A stretch of DNA of 36,135 nucleotides from assembly GCA_035630295.1 (NCBI GenBank), contig DASQKY010000040.1, forward strand, positions 1-36,135, written 5' to 3'. This DNA is from Acidimicrobiales bacterium. Lineage in GTDB: Bacteria > Actinomycetota > Acidimicrobiia > Acidimicrobiales > Iamiaceae. A program made the translations under genes and the position numbers. The notes beneath the pieces are model-generated. The model worked only from the letters and a program-made list of their open reading frames with translations, did not search any database and was not told where the DNA came from. Shown in pieces: positions 8,689 through 16,700 of the stretch (position 1 is its first letter; every line of letters starts with the position of its first letter).

Positions 8689-11157
8689 ATGAGCGACGAG
8701 CCCCACACCCCGGCCTGGCCCACGCCTCGCCGTCCCGGCGCCACCCCGCCCCCGCCGCCGGCGCCCCCCGGCTCTCCCCCCACCGTGCCCATCGCCCCGG
8801 CGGGCCCCCCGCCCGGCACCCCCCCGCCGCCCCCCGCGGCCCCGCCACCGCCCCCGCCCGGGCCCCCTCCCGGCACCCCGCCGCCCCCCGCCGCTCCCCC
8901 GGGCGGGCCCGGCGCCCCGCCACCGCCCGGCATCCCCATCGGCCCCCTGCCCGGTGCCGCCCCGCCGCCCGGCGGCGCGCCCCCCGGCGCCTACCCCCCC
9001 GGGTACGCCCCCACCCCGCCCCCGGGCGGGGCCCCACCCCGCAAGCGCCGGGGCCTCTTCGCCATCGCCCTGGTGGTGGTGGCCGTCCTGGCCATCGCCG
9101 CCATCGGCTTCGTCGTGGTGCGGGCCGTCCGCGGCGGGGGCGGCGGGGCGTCGAGCCCCCAGGCCGCGGTGGAGGACCTGGCCGAGGCCCTGGAGTCCGA
9201 GGACCCGGTGGCCGCGCTGGAGATCATGAACCCCGACGAGGTCGAGGTCCTGGCCGACGTGTACGGCTCGGCCGCCGAGCGAGCCGAGTCCCTGGGCTTC
9301 TCGCCCAAGGACAAGACCCTGGGCGGCGTGGAGGTGGCCCCCGCCGGGCTGCGCTACCAGGTGGAGGAGATCGGCGACGGCGTGGCCCGGGTGACCCTGA
9401 CCGGGGGCGCGGCCGACGTGTCCTACAACCGGTCCGGCCTGGGCTCGGTCACCGACCGGGTGGTGGCCCAGAACGCCCGGACCGACGGCGACGACAGCGA
9501 GGGGGCCCGGGGCCGGGCCGAGGTCGAGGCCGACGACCTGGTGGTCACCGACGACGAGGGCGACGACGTCGATCCCTTCGTCATCACCGTGGAGCGGGGC
9601 TCGGGCTGGTACGTCAGCCCGCTCTACACCGCGGCCCAGTACGCGGTCGAGGCCTGGGGCCTCGACGCCCCCGGCCTGCCCGCCCCCGAGGCCGGCGACG
9701 GGGCCGACGGGCCCGAGGAGGCGGTCCGGGAGCTGCTGACCGCGGGCGGGTCCGCCGACGCCGACCGCTCCGGCGACCTCATCGCCGGCGGCCCGGGCGA
9801 CGTCGTCCGGGCCTACTCGGGGGCCATCGAGGCCTGGATCGCCGAGGAGGTGGGCGAGGACACCTCGATCGAGGTCAGGGAGCTGGAGACCGAGGTGACC
9901 GACCGCGACGGCGGCGGCCGCCGGGTGGTCATCACCTCGGCCGAGGCCACCGCCACGTGGACCTTCGACGGCGAGGAGAACCGGCGCCAGGTCACCTGGG
10001 ACGGCACCTGCATGCGGACCGTCGACCCCGACGACGACGGCGAGGGGGACGACGAGGGTGACGAGGCCTTCTGCCTCACCGAGAACTGGAACCGCTTCGG
10101 CGTGTCCGAGCTGGCCGTGGCCGTCACCGAGGAGGGCGGGAGCTGGCGGGTGGACCCCGTGGCCACCCTGGCCGACTACGCCGAGGCCATCGTGCCCAAG
10201 CTCACCACCACCGCCGTCCTGCGGCTCATCGGGTTCCCCGAGGTGGCCGAGCCCAGCGCCGACGCCGGCATGGGCGACGCCACCACCGTCGAGCTCAACG
10301 ACGCCGGCTACGCCGTGGTCCGGGTGTCGGCCACCGCCGGCGAGCCCTTCACGGTCAACGCCACCTCCGAGGACGAGGACCGCGTCATCACCGCCTTCCT
10401 GGTCGGCCCGGACGGGGACGACGTCGCGGCCTACGAACTGGTCGAGCCCGAGGGCGACGGGGGCTACCTCCTGGTGGTGGGGGGCGACGACTGGGGGCCG
10501 GGCACGGTCCAGGTGCAGGTCAGCGGGGTCACTCGCGAGGACCTCGAGCTCGACGACACCACCTCCGGGGAGGTCGCCCAGGTCGGGGAGATCGTGGAGT
10601 ACTCCGTCGACCTGGTCGAGGGTGCGACGTACTCGGTGGAGCTCGACAACGCCGACCTGGAGGTCTCGATCATCGACCCCGAGGGCTACGCCGTGTCCAC
10701 CTCGAGCGACGAAGGCTCCGCTGCCACCTTCGTGGCCAACCTGGAGGGGACCTACCAGGTCCGGGTGGACGGGGGCTTCGACCGGGTCACCGGCGACTTC
10801 GAGATCACCGTGACCGAGATCCCCGACTTCGTGATCACCAACCTGGCCAGCGAGGAGGTGGAGGAGCCACCGTTCCGCTTCGACCTGGCCAATCCCCTCG
10901 AAGAGTTCGCCAACTTCGAGATCGACCTACGCGACGGGGTGTTCCTCGACATCGTGGCCACCCCCGAGCGGGCCGACATGGACCTCCGGATCGTGGTGCG
11001 GGACGCCGACGGCGACGAGGTCGAGGTCAACGACACCACGGCGGGCCAGGAGGAGTCGATCGAGGTGGACGGTAACGGCCGCGGCCCCTACGAGGTCGAG
11101 ATCTACACCGACAACCTGGTGGCGGGCGCCTTCAACGTGACCGTCGAGGGGAACTAG
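8689..11157 (+). CDS. large Pro-rich, single-pass membrane protein with acidic beta-rich extracellular part
   Basis: The protein has 822 residues; the ATG at 8689 follows GAGGA. Residues 10-117 are a proline/glycine-rich cytoplasmic tail with runs of 3-6 prolines. RKRR at 119-121 and a hydrophobic helix at about 122-146 set an N-in topology. After a Gly linker comes a helical segment (about 155-190) of the kind seen in lumazine-binding or DUF4878-like domains (AVEDLAEALESEDPVAALEI). The remainder is strongly acidic, with tracts such as DPDDDGEGDDEGDE. The C-terminal about 300 residues look like two or three beta-sandwich repeats resembling bacterial pre-peptidase C-terminal (PPC) modules, for example TYSVELDNADLEVSIIDPEG. 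No catalytic motif is visible. It probably faces the cell wall or exterior; the function is unknown. Confidence 0.85.
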   Translation: MSDEPHTPAWPTPRRPGATPPPPPAPPGSPPTVPIAPAGPPPGTPPPPPAAPPPPPPGPPPGTPPPPAAPPGGPGAPPPPGIPIGPLPGAAPPPGGAPPGAYPPGYAPTPPPGGAPPRKRRGLFAIALVVVAVLAIAAIGFVVVRAVRGGGGGASSPQAAVEDLAEALESEDPVAALEIMNPDEVEVLADVYGSAAERAESLGFSPKDKTLGGVEVAPAGLRYQVEEIGDGVARVTLTGGAADVSYNRSGLGSVTDRVVAQNARTDGDDSEGARGRAEVEADDLVVTDDEGDDVDPFVITVERGSGWYVSPLYTAAQYAVEAWGLDAPGLPAPEAGDGADGPEEAVRELLTAGGSADADRSGDLIAGGPGDVVRAYSGAIEAWIAEEVGEDTSIEVRELETEVTDRDGGGRRVVITSAEATATWTFDGEENRRQVTWDGTCMRTVDPDDDGEGDDEGDEAFCLTENWNRFGVSELAVAVTEEGGSWRVDPVATLADYAEAIVPKLTTTAVLRLIGFPEVAEPSADAGMGDATTVELNDAGYAVVRVSATAGEPFTVNATSEDEDRVITAFLVGPDGDDVAAYELVEPEGDGGYLLVVGGDDWGPGTVQVQVSGVTREDLELDDTTSGEVAQVGEIVEYSVDLVEGATYSVELDNADLEVSIIDPEGYAVSTSSDEGSAATFVANLEGTYQVRVDGGFDRVTGDFEITVTEIPDFVITNLASEEVEEPPFRFDLANPLEEFANFEIDLRDGVFLDIVATPERADMDLRIVVRDADGDEVEVNDTTAGQEESIEVDGNGRGPYEVEIYTDNLVAGAFNVTVEGN

Positions 11158-11624
11158 GCCGAGTCCTCCGACTCCCCGTCCCCGGCGTCGGCCGGGGGCG
11201 GGGGGCGCTCGGCGACCACCGCGGCCAGGACGCCGTTCACGAACCGGCCCGAGTCGTCGGTGGAGTACTGCTTGGCCAGGTCCACCGCCTCGTTGATGGC
11301 CGCGTTGGCCGGCACGTCGGGCCGGTGCAGCAGCTCGAACGAGGCCATGCGCAGCACGGTCAGGTCGAGCACGGGCATGCGCTCGGTGGTCCAGCCCCGG
11401 GCGTGGCGCCCGATGAGGGCGTCCAGGTCGGAACGGTGGTCGAGGACGCCCTGCACCAGGGCGGCGGCGTAGGTCTCGACCTCCACGGGCTGGGCGGCCA
11501 GCACGTCGAAGGCCCGGCCGTCGTCGTCGGTCTCGCCGTCGCGGATGGCCGCCTCGTAGAGCAGGGCCAGCGCCCGCTCCCGGGCCTCCCGGCGGGACCC
11601 GATGCCCCCCCGGCGGTCAGGCAC
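11154..11624 (-). CDS. nusB: transcription antitermination factor NusB
   Basis: NusB binds boxA RNA with NusE for antitermination at rRNA operons. It has 156 residues. The all-helical fold is evident from RREARERALALLYEA, the central LDLTVLRMASFELL and the signature INEAVDLAKQYSTDDSGRFVNG. The GTG at 11624 overlaps the efp stop by 8 nt (GTGCCTGA). A short acidic/proline tail (PPPPADAGDGESEDSA) ends the protein. Its stop codon overlaps the stop of the convergent Pro-rich protein gene in the four bases CTAG (11154-11157), so there is no room for a terminator between them. Confidence 0.95.
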   Translation of the reverse strand: MPDRRGGIGSRREARERALALLYEAAIRDGETDDDGRAFDVLAAQPVEVETYAAALVQGVLDHRSDLDALIGRHARGWTTERMPVLDLTVLRMASFELLHRPDVPANAAINEAVDLAKQYSTDDSGRFVNGVLAAVVAERPPPPADAGDGESEDSA

Positions 11625-12177
11625 GGGTGATGTACTCGCCGCTGCGGGTGTCGACCCGCAGGCGGTCCCCGATGTTGACGAACAGCGGGACCTGCAGGAC
11701 CTTGCCCGTCTCCAGGGTGGCCGGCTTGGTCGCCCCCGAGACCCGGTCGCCCTGGATGCCGGGCTCGGTCTCGGTGACCGTGAGCTCCACCGCGGCGGGC
11801 AGGTCGGTGCCCACGATCTCGTCGCCGTGCATCTGGAGCACGGCCCCGGCCCCCTCGATCAGGTAGCTGCCGGCGTCGCCCAGCGCCCCGCTGGGCACCT
11901 GGAGCTGCTCGTAGCTGCTGTTGTCCATGAACACGTAGTCGTCGCCGTCGCGGTACAGGTACTGCATCTCGCGCTTGTCGATGGTGACCCGCTCGACCTT
12001 CTCCGCGGCCCGGAACGTCTTCTCGATCACCGCCCCGGTGCGGACGTTGCGGATCTTGGTGCGCACGAAGGCGGGGCCCTTGCCCGGCTTGACGTGCTGG
12101 AACTCGACGATCTGCATGAGCTTGCCGTCGAGGTCGAGGACCATGCCGTTCTTCAGGTCGTTGGTGGTGATGGCCAT
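11617..12177 (-). CDS. efp: translation elongation factor P
   Basis: EF-P rescues ribosomes stalled on polyproline. The 186 residues show the three-barrel order: a KOW-like N-terminal domain with the loop HVKPGKGPAF (tip Lys33), then two OB domains ending GDRLRVDTRSGEYITRA. AAGGA precedes the ATG. The unmodified-type loop (PGKG) fits actinobacterial EF-P. Its presence next to genes for proline-run proteins, such as the one at 8689 with up to six prolines in a row, is a fitting context. It is part of the aro-pepQ-efp-nusB operon. Confidence 0.97.
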   Translation of the reverse strand: MAITTNDLKNGMVLDLDGKLMQIVEFQHVKPGKGPAFVRTKIRNVRTGAVIEKTFRAAEKVERVTIDKREMQYLYRDGDDYVFMDNSSYEQLQVPSGALGDAGSYLIEGAGAVLQMHGDEIVGTDLPAAVELTVTETEPGIQGDRVSGATKPATLETGKVLQVPLFVNIGDRLRVDTRSGEYITRA

Positions 12178-12207
12178 GGAGATCCTTGCGAGGTGAGCGC
12201 CGGCCGG

Positions 12208-13356
12208 TCAGGCCGTGGGCGCGAGGGGGGTGAGGTCCTTGGGGGCGAGGGTGAGCGGCCGGCACCCGTCATCGGTGACGACCACCGTGTCCTCGATCCG
12301 CACGCCACCGTGGTCGGGCAGGTAGACCCCGGGCTCGACGGTGACGACGTGGCCGGTGGCGAGCCTAGCGGTCGAGGTCCGGCTGACCCGGGGCTCCTCG
12401 TGGATCACCAGACCCACCCCGTGCCCGGTGCCGTGGCCGAAGGCCTCGCCCCAGCCCGCGGCCTCGATGAGGTCGCGGCAGGTGGCATCGACGGCCCGGG
12501 CCTCGACGCCGGCCCGCACCGCGGCCACGCCGGCGGCCTGGGCGTCGCGCACCACCTGGACCATCCGCTCCTGGGTGGGGCTGATGCCCCCAGGGGCGAA
12601 GGTGCGGGTCATGTCCGAGTGGTAGCCGTCGACCAGGGCCCCGAAGTCGATGACCACCAGGTCGCCGTCGGTGATGGTGCGGGGGCCGGGGTGGTGGTGG
12701 GGCCGGGCGCCGTTGGGGCCCGAGGCCACGATGGTCTCGAAGCTGACCCCGTCGGCCCCCAGCCGGCGCATCTCGACGTCCAGGGCCAGCCCGACCTCGG
12801 CCTCGGTGGGCCGGTCGACCAGGCGGGGGGCGATGGCGGCCAGGGCGGCGTCGGCGATGGCGGCGGCCCGGGCCAGGCGGTCGACCTCCCCGGCGTCCTT
12901 CACCAGGCGGACCGCCTCGACCACGTCCGTGGTCGGCACCAGGTCGCCGGCCCAGGGGTCCTGGGCGTAGCGGCGCTGGGCGGCCCAGGTCACCGAGGCC
13001 GCCTCCAGGCCCAGGCGGGCGCCGGGCGGGACGGCGCCGGCCAGGATCGCGTCCTGGTCGGCCTGGGTGCCGGCCACCTCGACGGCGACATCCACGCCGG
13101 ACGCCGCCACCTCGTCGGGGGCCTGCACCGCGTAGCGCCCGTCGGTCACCAGCAGCAGCCGATCGGCGGTGACCAGGAGGCGGGCCGCCGAGCCGGTGAA
13201 CCCGGTCAGGTACCGGACGTTGGTCAGGTCGGTGACCAGCAGGGCGTCGATGCCGGGCCCGTCGTCGCCACCGGCCTCGCCGAAGCGGGCCCGGACCCGG
13301 TCGGCCCGGCCGGCCACGTCCATGGGGGCCAACGGCGCGGCCGGCAACGCCCTCAC
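12208..13356 (-). CDS. pepQ: Xaa-Pro aminopeptidase / M24 metallopeptidase
   Basis: This enzyme cleaves peptides next to proline. With the GTG at 13356, which overlaps the aroQ stop (GTGA), it has 382 residues; an ATG at 13323 is an alternative but lacks a ribosome-binding site. A creatinase-like N-terminal domain (to about 135) precedes the pita-bread domain. All five metal ligands are visible: two Asp in DFGALVDGYHSDMTRTF, His in HGTGHGVGL, Glu in the GVYL/VEPG region and Glu in RIEDTVVV. The order aroQ-pepQ-efp-nusB matches mycobacteria and Streptomyces. Confidence 0.93.
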   Translation of the reverse strand: MRALPAAPLAPMDVAGRADRVRARFGEAGGDDGPGIDALLVTDLTNVRYLTGFTGSAARLLVTADRLLLVTDGRYAVQAPDEVAASGVDVAVEVAGTQADQDAILAGAVPPGARLGLEAASVTWAAQRRYAQDPWAGDLVPTTDVVEAVRLVKDAGEVDRLARAAAIADAALAAIAPRLVDRPTEAEVGLALDVEMRRLGADGVSFETIVASGPNGARPHHHPGPRTITDGDLVVIDFGALVDGYHSDMTRTFAPGGISPTQERMVQVVRDAQAAGVAAVRAGVEARAVDATCRDLIEAAGWGEAFGHGTGHGVGLVIHEEPRVSRTSTARLATGHVVTVEPGVYLPDHGGVRIEDTVVVTDDGCRPLTLAPKDLTPLAPTA

Positions 13357-13820
13357 GAGGCCGCCCCCAGCAGGTGGGCCACGGCGTCGAGGGCCAGGCG
13401 GTAGCCGTCGGCCCCGAAGCCGGCCACGGTGCCGGCCGCCACCGGGGCCACCACCGAGGTCTGGCGCCACGGCTCCCGTCCCCCCGGGTGCGAGAGGTGG
13501 AGCTCGACCACCGGGCCCTCGAAGGCGGCCAGGGCGTCGTGCAGCGACCAGCCGTAGTGGGTGAGGGCGCCGGCGTTGACGACGATGGCCGCGGCCCGGC
13601 CCCGGGCGCCGTGGACGGCCTCCACCAGGTCGCCCTCGTGGTTGGACTGGAGGTGCTCCAGGGCCAGGCCGTGGCGCTCGGCCTCGGCAGTGGCGGTGGC
13701 CACGTGGTCGGCCAGCGTGGCCGTGCCGTAGATCTCGGGCTGGCGTCCCCCCAGCAGGTCGAGGTTGGGCCCTGACAGCAGGAGGACGATGGGGACGGGC
13801 AGCACGAGGGGATCGGTCAT
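13353..13820 (-). CDS. aroQ: 3-dehydroquinate dehydratase, type II
   Basis: AroQ removes water from 3-dehydroquinate. The 155 residues include GPNLDLLGGRQPEIYG (usual GPNLNLLG), with the catalytic Tyr in EIYG, then QSNHEGDLVEAVH and VVNAGALTHYGWSLHDAL. The usual VxxNPGAxTHTSVAL is changed here to NAGALTHYGWSL. The late motif is VELHLSHPGGREPWRQTS. These departures are modest and the catalytic Tyr, His and Arg remain. The ATG overlaps the aroB stop (ATGA). Confidence 0.93.
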   Translation of the reverse strand: MTDPLVLPVPIVLLLSGPNLDLLGGRQPEIYGTATLADHVATATAEAERHGLALEHLQSNHEGDLVEAVHGARGRAAAIVVNAGALTHYGWSLHDALAAFEGPVVELHLSHPGGREPWRQTSVVAPVAAGTVAGFGADGYRLALDAVAHLLGAAS

Positions 13821-14818
13821 CGGAGGGCCTCCAGGGCGTCGCGGAGCAGGGCCCGGTCGGTGACGGGCACGGGTTCGACGCCCCGGTTCCCGTCGAGGAC
13901 GAAGGTGATGCCCCGGACCGCCTTCTTGTCCCGGGCGAACAGGTCGATCAGCCGGTCGGGGTCGAGGCCCTCGGGCGGGGCCAGGGGCAGGTCGTAGCCG
14001 GCCACCACCCGCCGGTGCTGGGCCACCCGCTCGTCGTCGATGCGGCCCAGGCGCCGGGCCACCTCGGCCGCGTAGACCAGGCCGACGGCCACCGCCTCGC
14101 CGTGGCGCAGGCCGTAGCCGCCCTCGGTCTCCAGGGCGTGGGCCAGGGTGTGGCCGTAGTTGAGGACGGCCCGCCGGCCCCCCTCGCGCTCGTCGGAGGC
14201 CACCACCTCCGCCTTGCAGCGGACGCAGGCGGCCACCGCCTCGTCAAGGGCCAGGTCGGGCAGGTCGTCGACGCCCAGGAAGGCGTACTTGGCCATCTCC
14301 CCCAGGCCCGAGCGGTACTCCCGGGGGGGCAGGGTGCCCAGGGTCTCGATGTCGCACAGCACGGCCGAGGGCTGCCAGTAGGCGCCGACCAGGTTCTTGC
14401 CCTCGGGCAGGTTCACGCCGGTCTTGCCGCCGATGGCCGCGTCGACCTGGCCCAGCAGGGTGGTGGGCACGTGGACCACCGGCACCCCCCGGTGGTAGAC
14501 GGCGGCCACGAAGCCGGCCACGTCGGTGACCACGCCCCCGCCCACGGCCACCACCACGTCGCCCCGGGTCAGGCCCCAGCGGGCCAGGTCGCGGCACAGG
14601 TCCTCGACCGTGCCCAGGTGCTTGGCGTCCTCGCCGTCGCCGATGGTGAAGGTGGCGCTCTCCACCCCCGGGTCGACGTCCCAGCCGATGCCGGCCTGGG
14701 TCACCACCGCGGCCCGCTGCGCCCCGACGGGCAGCACCTCCAGCAGGCGGTGGCGGGCCCCGGGGCCGACCAGCACCGGGTAGCTGCGCTCCCCCAGGGG
14801 CACCTCCAGCTCGATCAC
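13817..14818 (-). CDS. aroB: 3-dehydroquinate synthase
   Basis: AroB cyclises DAHP to 3-dehydroquinate using NAD and a metal. The GTG at 14818 overlaps the aroK stop (GTGA) and gives 333 residues. The NAD-binding motif GGGVVTDVAGFVAA, the VPTTLLGQVDAAIGGKTGVN core, GLGEMAKYA and the zinc-ligand segments NYGHTLAHALE and RHGEAVAVG are all present. It is slightly shorter than many AroB proteins at the N-terminus but complete. Confidence 0.96.
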   Translation of the reverse strand: MIELEVPLGERSYPVLVGPGARHRLLEVLPVGAQRAAVVTQAGIGWDVDPGVESATFTIGDGEDAKHLGTVEDLCRDLARWGLTRGDVVVAVGGGVVTDVAGFVAAVYHRGVPVVHVPTTLLGQVDAAIGGKTGVNLPEGKNLVGAYWQPSAVLCDIETLGTLPPREYRSGLGEMAKYAFLGVDDLPDLALDEAVAACVRCKAEVVASDEREGGRRAVLNYGHTLAHALETEGGYGLRHGEAVAVGLVYAAEVARRLGRIDDERVAQHRRVVAGYDLPLAPPEGLDPDRLIDLFARDKKAVRGITFVLDGNRGVEPVPVTDRALLRDALEALR

Positions 14819-15450
14819 CGGCCCGGCTCCCCGGCCCGGCCCGCGGCGCGGTCCACCTCGGCCGCCCCGGTTGCCTCGGCCGCCTCGACCAGTTCCGCGA
14901 TGCGGGCGGCCAGCTCCCGCTTGGGCCGCTCGTGCTCGGAGTGGAAGGGCTCGACGTCGACCACCAGGTCGGCCACCTCCTCGTAGAGGGCGGACCGCTC
15001 GTCCAGCAGGCGGACCAGCACGGCCTCGGGATCGTCGTCGAGCAGGGGGCGGTGGGGCTTGCGCTCCAGCCGCGACCGCAGGAACGGGGCCCCGGCCCGC
15101 AGGTACACCACCCGGGCGCCGCCGCGCAGCGCCTCGCGGTTCCGGGGCCGGGTGACCACCCCCCCGCCGGCGGCGATGACGGCCGGGCCCGGGGCGGCCA
15201 GCAGGTCGGCCAGGAGGGCGGCCTCGGCGGCCCGGAAGCCGTCCTCGCCCTCCTCGGCGAACCACTCCCGCACGGTGCGGCCCGAGCGGCGGACCAGCTC
15301 GTCGTCGGCGTCGACGAAGGGGCGGCCCAGCCGGGAGGCCAGGCGGCGCCCGACGGTGCTCTTGCCCGCGCCCATCATCCCCACCAGGACCACGGGGGGG
15401 ACCCGGCGGCGGGCCGGGCCGGGGGCGGCGGGCGACGCCGAGGCCGCCAC
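14815..15450 (-). CDS. aroK: shikimate kinase
   Basis: AroK phosphorylates shikimate. The P-loop GMMGAGKST, the shikimate-binding [11 protein letters not shown], the GGGVVTRPRN motif and the lid Arg region (RKPHRPLL) are present. The start is either GTG at 15450, one base after the aroC stop, or TTG at 15459 overlapping it; I prefer the GTG. The protein is about 211 residues. It is longer than the usual about 170-175 because of an Ala/Pro-rich N-terminal lead of about 15 residues and a C-terminal Ala/Glu/Gly-rich tail. It is translationally tied to aroB. Confidence 0.94.
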   Translation of the reverse strand: MAASASPAAPGPARRRVPPVVLVGMMGAGKSTVGRRLASRLGRPFVDADDELVRRSGRTVREWFAEEGEDGFRAAEAALLADLLAAPGPAVIAAGGGVVTRPRNREALRGGARVVYLRAGAPFLRSRLERKPHRPLLDDDPEAVLVRLLDERSALYEEVADLVVDVEPFHSEHERPKRELAARIAELVEAAEATGAAEVDRAAGRAGEPGR

Positions 15451-15451
15451 G

Positions 15452-16639
15452 TCAGCCAAGGGGCCCGTCCCGGAGGGCGGCCAGGTAGCCGTCGTGGTTG
15501 CGCCGGGTCTCCTCCACGGTGTCGCCCCCGAACTTGCGGGCCACCTCGTCCGCCAGGACCAGGGCGGTCATGGTCTCGGCCACCACGCCCATGGCCGGCA
15601 CCGCGGTGACGTCGGTGCGCTCCTTGAACGACACCGTCTCCTCCTTGGTCAGGACGTCGACGGTGCCCAGCACCGGGCGGTTCAGCGAGGCCAGGGGCTT
15701 CATGGCCACCCGGGCGATGACCGGCTCACCCGAGGACATGCCACCCTCGACGCCGCCGGCGCGGGCGCTGGTGCGCCGGTAGGCGTGGTCCTCGGCGTCC
15801 CAGATGATGGGGTCGTGGGCCGCGCTGCCCCGGCGGGAGGCCACGTCCCAGCCGTCGCCGATCTCCACGCCCTTCACGGCCTGGATGCTCATGAGGGCGG
15901 CGGCCAGGCGGGAGTCCAGCTTGCGGTCCCAGTGGACGTGGCTGCCCAGGCCGACGGGCACGCCGTGGGCCACCACCTCGACCACGCCGCCCAGGGAGTC
16001 GCCGTCGCGGGCCGCGGCCTTGATCTCCTCCACCATGGCCGCCGAGGCCTCGGGATCCAGGCAGCGGACCTCGTCGGCGTCGATGCGCTCCAGGTCGGCC
16101 AGGGTGGGGGCGGGGCCGGGGGGGGCGGCGACGGCCCCGATGCGCACCACGTGGGACAGCACGTCGATGCCCAGCGTGCCCAGCCACAGCTTGGCCAGGG
16201 TGCCGGCCACCACCCGGGCCGCGGTCTCCCGGGCCGAGGCCCGCTCCAGGACGTCGCGGGAGTCGACGAAGCCGTACTTCTGCATGCCGGCCAGATCGGC
16301 GTGGCCGGGGCGGGGCTGGGTCAGGGGCATCTGGGTGGGCCCGTCCTCGGCGGCCACCGACATCTCCCGCTGCCACTTGTCGGGGTTGCGCTCCCACTCG
16401 GTGTTGGCGATCTCCACCGCCACCGGGGAGCCCAGCGTCCGGCCGTGGCGCACGCCGCTCACCAGGGTCACGTCGTCGACCTCGAAGCGCATGCGGGGGC
16501 CCCGCCCGTAGCCCAGGCGGCGCCGGCCCAGCTCGGCCTGGAGGGCGGCCACGTCCACGGCCAGGCCGGCGGGCAGGCCCTCGACCACGACGACGAGGGC
16601 GCGGCCGTGGGACTCACCGGCGGTCAGGAAGCGCAGCAC
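15452..16639 (-). CDS. aroC: chorismate synthase
   Basis: AroC makes chorismate from EPSP with reduced FMN. The 395 residues are standard. MLRFLTAGESHG at the N-terminus, RRLGYGRGPRM, RPGHADLAGMQKYG and the C-terminal VPAMGVVAETMTALVLAD segment identify it. The GTG start at 16639 lies 7 nt after a TAGATT -10 box and has no ribosome-binding site, so it is probably leaderless and heads the aro operon. The gene for EPSP synthase and other shikimate steps are not in the window. Confidence 0.97.
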   Translation of the reverse strand: MLRFLTAGESHGRALVVVVEGLPAGLAVDVAALQAELGRRRLGYGRGPRMRFEVDDVTLVSGVRHGRTLGSPVAVEIANTEWERNPDKWQREMSVAAEDGPTQMPLTQPRPGHADLAGMQKYGFVDSRDVLERASARETAARVVAGTLAKLWLGTLGIDVLSHVVRIGAVAAPPGPAPTLADLERIDADEVRCLDPEASAAMVEEIKAAARDGDSLGGVVEVVAHGVPVGLGSHVHWDRKLDSRLAAALMSIQAVKGVEIGDGWDVASRRGSAAHDPIIWDAEDHAYRRTSARAGGVEGGMSSGEPVIARVAMKPLASLNRPVLGTVDVLTKEETVSFKERTDVTAVPAMGVVAETMTALVLADEVARKFGGDTVEETRRNHDGYLAALRDGPLG

Positions 16640-16646
16640 GGGGGCG

Positions 16647-16652
16647 AATCTA
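16647..16652 (-). promoter_or_regulatory. -10 box TAGATT of aroC, leaderless
   Basis: TAGATT on the - strand is followed by 7 nt and the GTG of aroC at 16639. No -35 match is evident. Confidence 0.55.
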
Positions 16653-16700
16653 GAGGGTGGCCCGCCCGGCCCCCGAGCCCATCGGGGCGCTGCCGGCCGG

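Noticed and set aside
8725-9060. Proline-coding tract as a DNA repeat array or CRISPR-like element
   Set aside because: The repeats are irregular CCC/CCG codons in frame with a clear protein. There are no spacers of constant length.
11602-13404. 600-codon + strand frame opposite efp and pepQ
   Set aside because: It has shadow composition, and efp and pepQ are unambiguous on the other strand.
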